Source: Alphaproteobacteria bacterium
GTDB taxonomy: Bacteria; Pseudomonadota; Alphaproteobacteria; Rhizobiales; Hyphomicrobiaceae
NCBI GenBank assembly: GCA_022600335.1
Contig: JAHZKN010000344.1
Location: 1 to 8,491 of the forward strand
DNA: 8,491 nt
Direction: 5' to 3'
Shown here one piece after another: positions 1 through 5,621 of the stretch (position 1 is the first letter of the stretch; the number at the start of each line of letters is the position of its first letter). The notes under the pieces are model-generated. The model was not told the origin of the DNA, searched no databases, and saw nothing but the letters and a program-made list of their open reading frames with translations. The translations under genes were made by a program, and so were the position numbers.

Positions 1-471
1 AACACACGGGATTTAACAGTGCTTTATGCCCCGACCAGCAGTCTTGCAGGAACCGTGCAGATTGCAGCGCGTGTTCTTGAAGTCGGCCTCCACAAGGCTC
101 ACGCCCTTCACTTTGACCTCAACAATATCCTTGATGGCTATGGCGTTGCCCCAATAGCCCCACCCGCACCAGATTTCGTCAAAGCTATGGGGCGCACTAA
201 TGACGCGATTATTTACGGCGGCAAGGTGCAGTTGTTTGTCAAAGGAAGCGATGAAGCTGCCAAGAAACTTGCCAACGAATTGCCATCATCCGGCTCCGAG
301 GCCTACGGCAAGCCATTTGCTGAAATATTTGCAGAGGTGGAAGGCGACTTTTACAAAATTGACGCCATGCTATTCAGCCCGGCGCTGGTGACCGTATCAA
401 ATGTTGAAACAGGCTCATCCTTCCACGCCGGAAAACTCGCACCTGACATTGTCGATGCCAGCTTCGCCTGA
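1..471 (+). CDS. mch: Methenyl-tetrahydromethanopterin cyclohydrolase, C-terminal part (5' end outside window)
   Basis: Mch reversibly hydrolyses methenyl-H4MPT to 5-formyl-H4MPT in the cytoplasmic formaldehyde oxidation route, between methylene-H4MPT dehydrogenase and the formyltransferase/hydrolase complex. The frame is open from base 1 and ends in TGA at 469-471, giving 156 residues, about the C-terminal half of a family usually near 320 residues. Recognisable family segments are [21 protein letters not shown] near the start, [17 protein letters not shown], then [17 protein letters not shown] and [12 protein letters not shown]. The family call is by recognition of these blocks, and the next genes (orf5, orf7, fae) are those that follow mch in Methylobacterium. 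The stop overlaps the chosen start of orf5 by 17 bases, pointing to one transcript and translational coupling. The initiation region and promoter are not visible. Confidence 0.96.
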   Translation, partial: NTRDLTVLYAPTSSLAGTVQIAARVLEVGLHKAHALHFDLNNILDGYGVAPIAPPAPDFVKAMGRTNDAIIYGGKVQLFVKGSDEAAKKLANELPSSGSEAYGKPFAEIFAEVEGDFYKIDAMLFSPALVTVSNVETGSSFHAGKLAPDIVDASFA

Positions 472-1390
472 AACAAATAACAAAAAACGCAAACGCCTGG
501 TCTTGTTTGTTGAAGAGGGTGGTGGCGACTGGCATGCGCGCCAGCTTGTTGCAGCCTTCAATGCGCGTGGTCATGAGGTCGTAACGACCACGCTCACCGC
601 GTGTGCGTTCGACACCCGCCTTAAGTCAGGCCTTGATATTCCAGGGTTCGATGGGCAACTGCCGGACGGTGTCTTTGTGCGCGCCATCTCAACGGGCAGC
701 CTGGAACAAATTACCTTTCGGCTTGGCATTTTGCATGCCTTGCGCGCAAGCGGCGTCATGGTGTGGAATGATGCCCGAACCATTGAACGCTGCGTGGATA
801 AGTCAACAGCCACATTCTTGTTTCAAAACGCAGGTCTGCCGGTTCCAACCACACGCGTGATGGAAGGGCGAGAGCGCGCATTCGGCCATGCTGAGGCCAT
901 TGCCAAACCGCTTGTCATTAAACCGCTGTTTGGCAGCCAGGGAAATGGCGTGTTGCGCGCCAATTCGCCCGATGAGCTACCGTGCTCCGAGACTGTGGGG
1001 CAGGTCTACTACCTGCAGCACTATTTGCGCGATGATGGCGCAGACACATTCGCGGATATGCGCGTGTTTGTGTCAAAAGGGCGCGTGCTGGCATCAATGG
1101 CGCGTGAAGGCGCCCACTGGGTCACCAATGTCCACCAAGGTGGCAAGCCAGCCCCGCTCAATCTGACAGAAGACATGTCGCGCCTTGCCCTTGGCGCTGT
1201 CAAAGCGGTTGGTGCGGACTATGCGGGCGTTGACCTCATACAAGATCCCAACTCGGGCCGCTTGCTGGTGCTTGAGATCAATTCCAACCCGGCCTGGAAA
1301 GGCCTTTATAGCGTTAGTGAGGTCGATATCGCGGCGGCCCTGGCAGATGACTTTCTCGCCACCTTGAGGGAAAACACAGCCGATGGCTGA
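455..1390 (+). CDS. orf5: RimK-like ATP-grasp ligase of the H4MPT/methylofuran island
   Basis: ATP-grasp enzymes join a carboxylate to an amine through an acyl phosphate. With ATG at 455 the product is 311 residues. The Gly-rich ATP loop [10 protein letters not shown] is at 156-165, YYLQHYL at 185-191 and DMRVFV at 201-206. The metal-binding end shows D260 and [12 protein letters not shown] (273-284, with E274 and N276). An ATG at 401 in the same frame would add 18 residues, but the family-like sequence ([10 protein letters not shown]) starts soon after the second Met, so 455 is preferred. Known: the archaeal ligases MfnD (tyramine-glutamate) and MptN (H4MPT glutamylation) are also ATP-grasp. 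Inference: because bacterial methylofuran carries a long polyglutamate chain and bacterial H4MPT lacks the archaeal tail, a methylofuran ligase is the better guess. The substrate is not shown by sequence. The gene overlaps mch upstream and orf7 downstream (8 bases). Confidence 0.88.
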   Translation: MPASPETNNKKRKRLVLFVEEGGGDWHARQLVAAFNARGHEVVTTTLTACAFDTRLKSGLDIPGFDGQLPDGVFVRAISTGSLEQITFRLGILHALRASGVMVWNDARTIERCVDKSTATFLFQNAGLPVPTTRVMEGRERAFGHAEAIAKPLVIKPLFGSQGNGVLRANSPDELPCSETVGQVYYLQHYLRDDGADTFADMRVFVSKGRVLASMAREGAHWVTNVHQGGKPAPLNLTEDMSRLALGAVKAVGADYAGVDLIQDPNSGRLLVLEINSNPAWKGLYSVSEVDIAAALADDFLATLRENTADG

Positions 1391-2303
1391 GCGCCCCCAA
1401 TTGATTTCAAGTGAAGAGATTGCAGGGGCATTCAGCGCCGCGTGCACAGCTGAACTTCGCGCCCTAAAACCTGGCAATGTGCACGTCTTTGCCGGCGGCC
1501 ACGATATGGACGTCCAGCAATTTGAAAACAGCGCAAAGGCTGCCGCATCTCATATTGCCAATCCACAGCTCCGCCTTGGCGCGCGCATCAAGGGCGCGAT
1601 TGACGCCAGTTTGGAGGCTGCAGGTTGCAATACGAACCTTGGCATTGTGCTGCTCTGTGCCCCGCTCGCCGCCGCCTTCGAACGCACCACGGAGGCGGGC
1701 GCTGTGCAGGGGGAACTGGCCCAACTGCTGCACGCCAGCGACCGGCAGGATGCAATCGATGTTTTTGCGGCCATCCGCAAAGCAAATCCGGGCGGGCTCG
1801 GCCGGCCCGCGAGGGGTGATGTCGCCGCCGATGGGCCGCAATTGGATCTCCTCGAGGCGATGCAGCTTGCAAGCGGTTTCGACCGGATCGCTTTTGCTTA
1901 TGTAACGGATTTCGAGCACATCTTTGCCCATCATTTGCCCGTTCTCGCACGCGCGCAAAAGAACGCCGGGGCCGACACGCCAGCCACCGATCCCGGTGTC
2001 ATCACAACGCTATTTATGCAAATGCTGCAGGACTTCCCAGATAGCCACATTGGACGCAAATTCGGCGCCGCCGAGGCTGCCCGCGTGCAGGAGCGCGCGC
2101 GCGCCCTCAGCCCCCACTGGGCCCCGCTGCCGGGCGGGACCGCAGCGCATCGCGCGTTGCTGGATTTTGACCAGGAGCTCAAGGCCGAGGGCCTCAACCC
2201 GGGCACCACCGCCGACTTTGTCGTGGCCACTGTGTTTGCCGGCCTGCTCACTGCCGCTTTGCCGCACACGAAAGGCCTAAAGCCCCTTGCCCTCGGGCCA
2301 TGA
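1383..2303 (+). CDS. orf7: CitG-like (triphosphoribosyl-dephospho-CoA synthase family) protein of the H4MPT island
   Basis: A 306-residue protein resembling CitG/MdcB, the enzymes that make the 2'-(5''-triphosphoribosyl)-3'-dephospho-CoA precursor of citrate and malonate decarboxylase prosthetic groups from ATP. The family-like blocks are KPGNVHVFAGGHDM (29-42), GCNTNLGIVLLCAPLAAA (81-98), KANPGGLGRPARGD in the middle and LNPGTTADFVVATVFAGLL near the C terminus (CitG proteins end with a similar NPG..AD segment). The ATG at 1383 lies inside the end of orf5 (shared ATGGCTGA), with GAGGG at 1366-1370 as a possible Shine-Dalgarno. No citrate or malonate decarboxylase gene is nearby, so the role is probably different: a homologue sits in the same place in Methylobacterium (Orf7). 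I know of no proven reaction. A ribosyl-phosphate transfer in cofactor synthesis is only a guess from the fold. Third codon positions are more GC-rich than in fae. Confidence 0.85.
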   Translation: MAERPQLISSEEIAGAFSAACTAELRALKPGNVHVFAGGHDMDVQQFENSAKAAASHIANPQLRLGARIKGAIDASLEAAGCNTNLGIVLLCAPLAAAFERTTEAGAVQGELAQLLHASDRQDAIDVFAAIRKANPGGLGRPARGDVAADGPQLDLLEAMQLASGFDRIAFAYVTDFEHIFAHHLPVLARAQKNAGADTPATDPGVITTLFMQMLQDFPDSHIGRKFGAAEAARVQERARALSPHWAPLPGGTAAHRALLDFDQELKAEGLNPGTTADFVVATVFAGLLTAALPHTKGLKPLALGP

Positions 2304-2409
2304 GGAGGGCTATCTAGGGCCAGCGCTACGCTGCGCATCTATCTGGACAACCCCTTCGGCGGACCCAATTTCGCTGGATGTTGAAAACAAGGATAGTTTG
2401 GGACGCCCG

Positions 2410-2458
2410 CTGCCGGCTCTCAACCCTGGATTGACCGGGGTGTCGGCAGTTTTCGTTT
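2410..2458 (+). terminator. Terminator-like hairpin with T-run just before fae (possible attenuator)
   Basis: The outer stem CTGCCG (2410-2415) pairs with CGGCAG (2444-2449). An inner stem of seven pairs joins 2423-2429 (ACCCTGG) to 2435-2441 (CCGGGGT, one G.U), with loop ATTGA. It is followed by TTTTCGTTT (2450-2458). This has the form of a Rho-independent terminator on the + strand. It could end the mch-orf5-orf7 transcript, but its position leaves no room for a promoter between it and fae, so partial read-through or conditional attenuation is likely if it is functional. Confidence 0.55.
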
Positions 2459-2469
2459 GATACAACAAC

Positions 2470-2476
2470 GGGAGGA
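2470..2476 (+). promoter_or_regulatory. Strong Shine-Dalgarno of fae
   Basis: GGGAGGA at 2470-2476 matches the anti-Shine-Dalgarno well and lies 9 bases before the ATG at 2486. It fixes the fae start and is the best ribosome site in the window, as expected for a protein made in very large amounts. Confidence 0.85.
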
Positions 2477-2485
2477 TACTCCATA

Positions 2486-3001
2486 ATGGCCAAAATTAAT
2501 CGTGTTCTTGTTGGTGAGTCACTTGTCGGCGACGGCAATGAAGTCGCTCACATTGACCTTCTTATCGGCCCGCGCGGCAGCGCAGCAGAAACAGCATTCT
2601 GCAACTCGCTGACCAACAACAAAGACGGCTTTACGTCTTTGCTGGCTGTCATTGCACCAAACCTGCCTTGTAAGCCAAATACCTGCATGTTCAACAAAGT
2701 GACCATCAAAGACGCACGCCAAGCCGTTCAAATGTTTGGCCCGGCTCAGTATGGCGTGGCTAAGGCTGTTCAAGACTCCGTCGCTGAAGGCGTAATCCCT
2801 GCTGATGAAGCTGACGACGTTTATGTTTGCGTTGGTGTCTTCATCCATTGGGAAGCTGCTGACGACGCAAAGATCCAGGAATACAACTACACCGCAACCA
2901 AAGAAGCGATTGCGCGCGCAATTGCTGGTAAGCCAACCGCGGCAGAAGCCACTGCACAGCGTGATTCCGCAGCGCATCCGTTCGGCGCAGCCAAATCTTG
3001 A
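2486..3001 (+). CDS. fae: Formaldehyde-activating enzyme (5,6,7,8-tetrahydromethanopterin hydro-lyase)
   Basis: Fae condenses formaldehyde with dephospho-H4MPT to methylene-H4MPT in the cytoplasm, the entry and detoxification step of the pathway. The 171-residue product is full length for the single-domain bacterial enzyme. Signature blocks are [19 protein letters not shown] (14-32), which contains the conserved active-site His (H22 here), [45 protein letters not shown] and [19 protein letters not shown]. The start is fixed by a strong Shine-Dalgarno nine bases upstream. Codon use differs from the neighbours: many GCT, GTT, GGT, CGT and AAC codons, typical of translational selection in an abundant protein rather than of recent transfer. 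It is the last gene of the left + strand arm and has a structured leader and a downstream terminator. Confidence 0.98.
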   Translation: MAKINRVLVGESLVGDGNEVAHIDLLIGPRGSAAETAFCNSLTNNKDGFTSLLAVIAPNLPCKPNTCMFNKVTIKDARQAVQMFGPAQYGVAKAVQDSVAEGVIPADEADDVYVCVGVFIHWEAADDAKIQEYNYTATKEAIARAIAGKPTAAEATAQRDSAAHPFGAAKS

Positions 3002-3154
3002 AGCGGAAACCATCCTGGGCAGGGCGACGAAAACAATAACTCTGCCCCTCCCATGAAGGGGGGTCTGCTTCAGCGATTGGGTAGACTGCTTTCTGGCCGT
3101 TGGAACGGCTAACGACCTGAGACGGTATTCCAGCCTCAGGATTCACGTATAGAC
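3002..3154 (+). other. Short intergenic region with several small hairpins (fae 3' region)
   Basis: The gap between convergent fae and the HisA-like gene holds four short inverted repeats. They are GGGCAG 3017-3022 with CTGCCC 3042-3047, CCCCT 3045-3049 with AGGGG 3057-3061 (mutually exclusive with the first), GCCGT 3096-3100 with ACGGC 3105-3109, and CCTGAG 3116-3121 with CTCAGG 3135-3140. None has a T-run, so none alone is a convincing terminator. I see no open reading frame with a good start here. It may be a structured 3' untranslated region or simply chance pairing. Confidence 0.4.
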
Positions 3155-3862
3155 TTACAAACCGGCGATCTCTTGGAGGTCGCCGGTTTTTATTTGGCCG
3201 TTGTGCAGCGCTGTCGCAACCAGAGCCCCTTTTGCTCCCAAATCGTGCAAGGTTTTCATGTCGCTCAGATGACGCACGCCACCGGCTGCAAACACGTCAC
3301 GCCCGTCTGCACGTGATAAAATTTCAATCACTTTTGGCAGATCCAGTCCCTGACGCGCGCCGACTTGCGCCAGCGTCATAACAATGATGCGGCCTGGCCA
3401 CGTCTCAGGGTGCTGCAAAAGATCTACTGGGCCCAGAAAGTTGTCGCCGCGAAAGTCAAGGGACAATAGCAGCCGCTCAGCGAACGCCGCTTTCAGCTCC
3501 TTCAATGCCGCTAGATCGGTGAGTGTTTCACTGCCGACAACCAGATGGATATTTGCGGGCACCGATGCGACCTCTACCGCTGCAAGACTTCTAATCCCTG
3601 CATCCAACCAAACACGCAGATTGGGATGCGCCGCCGCATACTGAAAAACTTCGCCCGTGTGGTCTCCATGACCTGCAATAGCGTCAAGGTCTGCAACATA
3701 ATGATCCGCAAAGGGATAAAGCGTTTGCAGCCCAGCGCTGACACCGCTCAGCGTTGCTGATGCACTGAGTGGTGATTGCAGCTCGCGATAGTGTCGGCGC
3801 GCTCCACCAACGGCGGCAACAACGGCTCCACCTTTCAGATCAATGACTGGGATTAATCTCAT
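3155..3862 (-). CDS. HisA/HisF-related TIM-barrel protein of the H4MPT island
   Basis: A 235-residue relative of HisA (ProFAR isomerase) and HisF of histidine synthesis, belonging to the hisA/hisF-related group known from methanogens and H4MPT methylotrophs. It opens with MRLIPVIDLKGG, keeping the Asp (D8) that is catalytic in HisA. A further acid is in SLDFRGD (134-140), where HisA has its second catalytic Asp. The phosphate-binding ends of the barrel are present as AAGGVRHLSDM (192-202) and GALVATALHNG (212-222). The usual TDI..DG segment of HisA is replaced by MTLAQVGARQG (162-172), so ordinary histidine synthesis is unlikely. A sugar-phosphate-type substrate in methylofuran or H4MPT synthesis is inferred from context; I know of no proven reaction. 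ATG at 3862 has only a weak ribosome site. The gene diverges from the MfnF gene, and its last codons overlap a terminator read on the + strand. Confidence 0.85.
   Translation of the reverse strand: MRLIPVIDLKGGAVVAAVGGARRHYRELQSPLSASATLSGVSAGLQTLYPFADHYVADLDAIAGHGDHTGEVFQYAAAHPNLRVWLDAGIRSLAAVEVASVPANIHLVVGSETLTDLAALKELKAAFAERLLLSLDFRGDNFLGPVDLLQHPETWPGRIIVMTLAQVGARQGLDLPKVIEILSRADGRDVFAAGGVRHLSDMKTLHDLGAKGALVATALHNGQIKTGDLQEIAGL
3159..3195 (+). terminator. Intrinsic terminator for fae transcript, inside the 3' end of the HisA-like gene
   Basis: AAACCGGCGA (3159-3168) pairs perfectly with TCGCCGGTTT (3180-3189), the stem extends inward with a G.U and a C-G pair, and TTTTTATTT runs through 3187-3195. 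This is the best terminator in the window and reads on the + strand. It lies in the last codons of the - strand HisA-like gene, so coding sequence doubles as terminator. On the - strand the run after the stem is only TTTGT, so it would be weak in that direction. Confidence 0.8.
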
Positions 3863-3936
3863 CAGCGAGCTCTAGATGACGCGTGTCGGGTTGTAACGTA
3901 GGCTATGGTTGGGTGGATGGAATTCGGGATCATGAC
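3863..3936. promoter_or_regulatory. Divergent intergenic region between HisA-like and MfnF genes
   Basis: The 74 bases between the two divergent starts should carry promoters for both, unless transcription comes from outside. I see no convincing -35/-10 pair and no clear operator palindrome. The left part has TCTAGA (3871-3876), a short palindrome with no known meaning here. If the MfnF protein began at an upstream GTG (3883) this gap would shrink to 20 bases. Confidence 0.4.
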
Positions 3937-4971
3937 ATGTGGCAAACGGTTGGCCTTGACGTTGGAGGGGCACATCTCAAGGTTGCGCTCGCAAATGGCG
4001 GGCAGATCTCCAGTGTTGAACAGTTTGCGTGCCCGCTGTGGCGAGGTTTGAAACATCTCCATACTGCATTAGCTGCCACCCAACCACTCTTAGCGTCTGC
4101 CGATAGGATTGCCATCACGATGACCGGCGAGTTGTCCGATCTGTTCCCAGATCGCAAGACGGGCGTTGCCACGCTGGTTGACGTGTTAAGCGAAAAACTT
4201 GGAAACACGCTACAGTTTTGGCTCGGACAAAAAGGCTTTGGCGATGCTGCCGCGGCCCGCGCGCATCCCGCAGACACCGGGTCGACCAACTTTCTCGCCA
4301 GTGCTGAATTCGCAGCATCCAAAATCGCAGATGGTGTGTTGATTGATTTCGGCTCCACAACCGCTGATATCATCCTGTTGCAAGACGGCAAACCAGCCCC
4401 TATCGGCATCAGCGACGCGGAGCGGCTGACAAGCGGGGAGTTGGTATACACAGGCCTCACACGAACGGCGGTGATGGGTGTCACGACACGCGCGCCATTC
4501 CAAGGGCAGTGGCAAGGCTTGGCGCGCGAATACCTTGCAACCATGGCAGACGTCCGTCGCGTGTTGAGTGAGCTTCCCGACGGGACTGACCTGCATCAAA
4601 CCGCGGATGGACGCTCAAAGAGCCTTGAGGACAGCGTTGACCGCCTGGCACGCATGTTTGGTAGAGATGGCGACGACGGTTCCCTTGAGGATTGGCGCCA
4701 AGCGGCGGCATTCATACGGGAGGCTCAGATTCGCTCGCTTCAGAATGAACTGTTACGGATTCTGACCCGCGCCAACTTAGCTATCACGGCACCCATCATC
4801 GCAGCTGGCATCGGCTGCGATAGCGTACGCGTGCTTGCCCGCCGCATTGGCCGTCCTGTGAAAGAATTTGGCACCTTGGCCAACGCAGACCAAAGCTGCC
4901 AGCGCGCAGCAACACATGCCGCCCCGGCCGTGGCACTTGCCCATCTCGTAGAGGCCGGTCCAGCTCTCTAG
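3937..4971 (+). CDS. mfnF: MfnF-type ASKHA-fold protein (H4MPT-linked C1 transfer pathway protein; methylofuran core synthesis)
   Basis: Known: the archaeal MfnF couples the furan diphosphate F1-PP to gamma-glutamyltyramine, forming the ether-linked core of methanofuran. This 344-residue protein belongs to the hydantoinase/oxoprolinase-like family named for the H4MPT C1 pathway. It shows VGLDVGGAHLKVA (5-17), the family block TMTGELSDLF (61-70), LIDFGSTTADIILL (135-148), SGELVYTGLTRT (166-177) and AAGIG (289-293), the pattern of an actin/sugar-kinase-like nucleotide fold. ATG at 3937 is chosen because family-like sequence begins right after it; a GTG at 3883 would add 18 unconvincing residues. 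It stands alone on the + strand, apart from mfnB and the kinase gene but within the same island. In bacteria the partner is probably a tyrosine- rather than tyramine-based unit. The function is inferred by homology. Confidence 0.85.
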   Translation: MWQTVGLDVGGAHLKVALANGGQISSVEQFACPLWRGLKHLHTALAATQPLLASADRIAITMTGELSDLFPDRKTGVATLVDVLSEKLGNTLQFWLGQKGFGDAAAARAHPADTGSTNFLASAEFAASKIADGVLIDFGSTTADIILLQDGKPAPIGISDAERLTSGELVYTGLTRTAVMGVTTRAPFQGQWQGLAREYLATMADVRRVLSELPDGTDLHQTADGRSKSLEDSVDRLARMFGRDGDDGSLEDWRQAAAFIREAQIRSLQNELLRILTRANLAITAPIIAAGIGCDSVRVLARRIGRPVKEFGTLANADQSCQRAATHAAPAVALAHLVEAGPAL

Positions 4972-4984
4972 GCCCCGAAGTGCC

Positions 4985-5002
4985 AACCTCCTAAGGTTTT
5001 TT
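4985..5002 (+). terminator. Weak terminator-like hairpin between convergent mfnF and DUF447 genes
   Basis: AACCT (4985-4989) pairs with AGGTT (4994-4998) around a 4-base loop, followed by TTTT (4999-5002). Five base pairs is short for an intrinsic terminator, but the place is right: 14 bases after the mfnF stop, reaching into the last codons of the opposite gene. Confidence 0.35.
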
Positions 5003-5566
5003 GGCCGCCGCATCGCGCCAGGCGTCAACGCGTTCCATCAACCAGCCCCAGGCTTCAAGCTCCTCAGCACCTGCTGTCTTTGAGATCGCGATCTCAAGGT
5101 ACTTCAATTCAGCCTCGATCTTTTCAGCTGGCAACATATGCAACCGCGAAACTAACACCGCACATTCAAGCACTGCAGCTTGGGCCCGGTTGAGACCCTC
5201 GAACGGGGCATGGATCTCCTGATGCACCAACTTACATTTGAACTTCGGCCGTGTGTCATCTTCGATAATGCTGGTGACCTTGAGTTCCCAATGCGACTGC
5301 GCCGCTGCAAGATAGTGGCCGTCGATTTTGGTCGCAGGTTTCAGGGGCCACGTTTTACGGCCGGTGAGACAGCCGGCAAACACGCGCACATCTTGGGTAT
5401 GGCTTGCGACCGCAAACGGTACCGCGCGCAAATTATCAAGAGTCCGTGACGGTTTGAACGGGCCAATCACCCAATACGCACTATCTTCGATCAGACCAAG
5501 TGGAGCGATATGCGCGTCCCCCTGAGCGTTGGTCGTTGTCACGATGGTCTCGACGATCTTCGGCAT
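4991..5566 (-). CDS. DUF447 family protein (flavin split-barrel-like) of the H4MPT island
   Basis: A 191-residue protein of the DUF447 family, shared by methanogenic archaea and H4MPT-using bacteria. Typical family blocks are ETIVTTTNAQGDAHIAPLG (6-24), GPFKPSRTLDNL (35-46) and, in the C-terminal helical part, PFEGLNRAQAAVLECAVLVSRLHML (121-145). The N-terminal half resembles FMN-binding split barrels of the pyridoxamine oxidase/flavin reductase type. Its role is unknown to me. Flavin binding would fit a redox step in cofactor synthesis, but no step is proven. It is the last gene of the - strand arm, 55 bases after the DHPS-like gene. The start at 5566 is the first Met of the conserved sequence; the Shine-Dalgarno is poor (GTGAG about 9 bases upstream). 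It faces mfnF across a 19-base gap. Confidence 0.85.
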   Translation of the reverse strand: MPKIVETIVTTTNAQGDAHIAPLGLIEDSAYWVIGPFKPSRTLDNLRAVPFAVASHTQDVRVFAGCLTGRKTWPLKPATKIDGHYLAAAQSHWELKVTSIIEDDTRPKFKCKLVHQEIHAPFEGLNRAQAAVLECAVLVSRLHMLPAEKIEAELKYLEIAISKTAGAEELEAWGWLMERVDAWRDAAAKKP

Positions 5567-5584
5567 AAATTAGCTCACATTTCG

Positions 5585-5616
5585 TTTCAGATGCAGGCGA
5601 ACAGTGCGCTCTGAAA
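5585..5616 (-). other. Inverted repeat in the DHPS-like/DUF447 gap
   Basis: TTTCAGA (5585-5591) pairs perfectly with TCTGAAA (5610-5616) around 18 bases that can add a further GCA/TGC arm. It fills most of the 55-base gap between two - strand genes. There is no T-run on either side, so it is more likely a transcript-processing or stabilising hairpin, or a protein-binding palindrome, than a terminator. It may be chance. Confidence 0.4.
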
Positions 5617-5621
5617 TGGAC

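Larger units (their letters stand above)
2304..2485 (+). promoter_or_regulatory. fae upstream region and putative structured 5' leader
   Basis: A 182-base non-coding gap between orf7 and fae. By eye there is a weak small hairpin at 2321-2333 (CAGCG/CGCTG, 3-base loop). An imperfect stem follows at 2358-2407, with CCCAA 2364-2368 pairing to TTGGG 2398-2402 and an outer GGC/GCC arm. The last element is a terminator-like hairpin at 2410-2449. The fae ribosome site follows directly. No clear -35/-10 pair stands out. Since the terminator-like element ends only 27 bases before the fae ATG, any fae promoter most likely lies upstream of it, so the hairpins would be in the transcript. The pairing was done by hand, without folding energies. 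Confidence 0.5.

Noticed and set aside
401..454. Upstream ATG of orf5 adding 18 residues
   Set aside because: It would place 71 bases of overlap with mch, and the added residues do not resemble the family; ATG 455 is simpler.
1464..1958. 164-residue open frame on the - strand, antisense to orf7
   Set aside because: No recognisable motif; it overlaps a coupled gene with CitG-type blocks throughout.
2344..2386. Candidate -35 elements (TGGACA at 2344, TTGAAA at 2381) for a fae promoter
   Set aside because: No reasonable -10 element is found at 16-18 bases from either, so no promoter is called.
2519..3013. 164-residue open frame on the - strand, antisense to fae
   Set aside because: fae is certain on the other strand; the antisense product is Cys/Phe/Arg-rich with no family resemblance and no ribosome site I would trust.
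3883..3936. GTG start of the MfnF protein adding 18 residues
   Set aside because: Family-like sequence starts at the ATG at 3937 (MWQTVGLDVGG); the extension has no recognisable feature.
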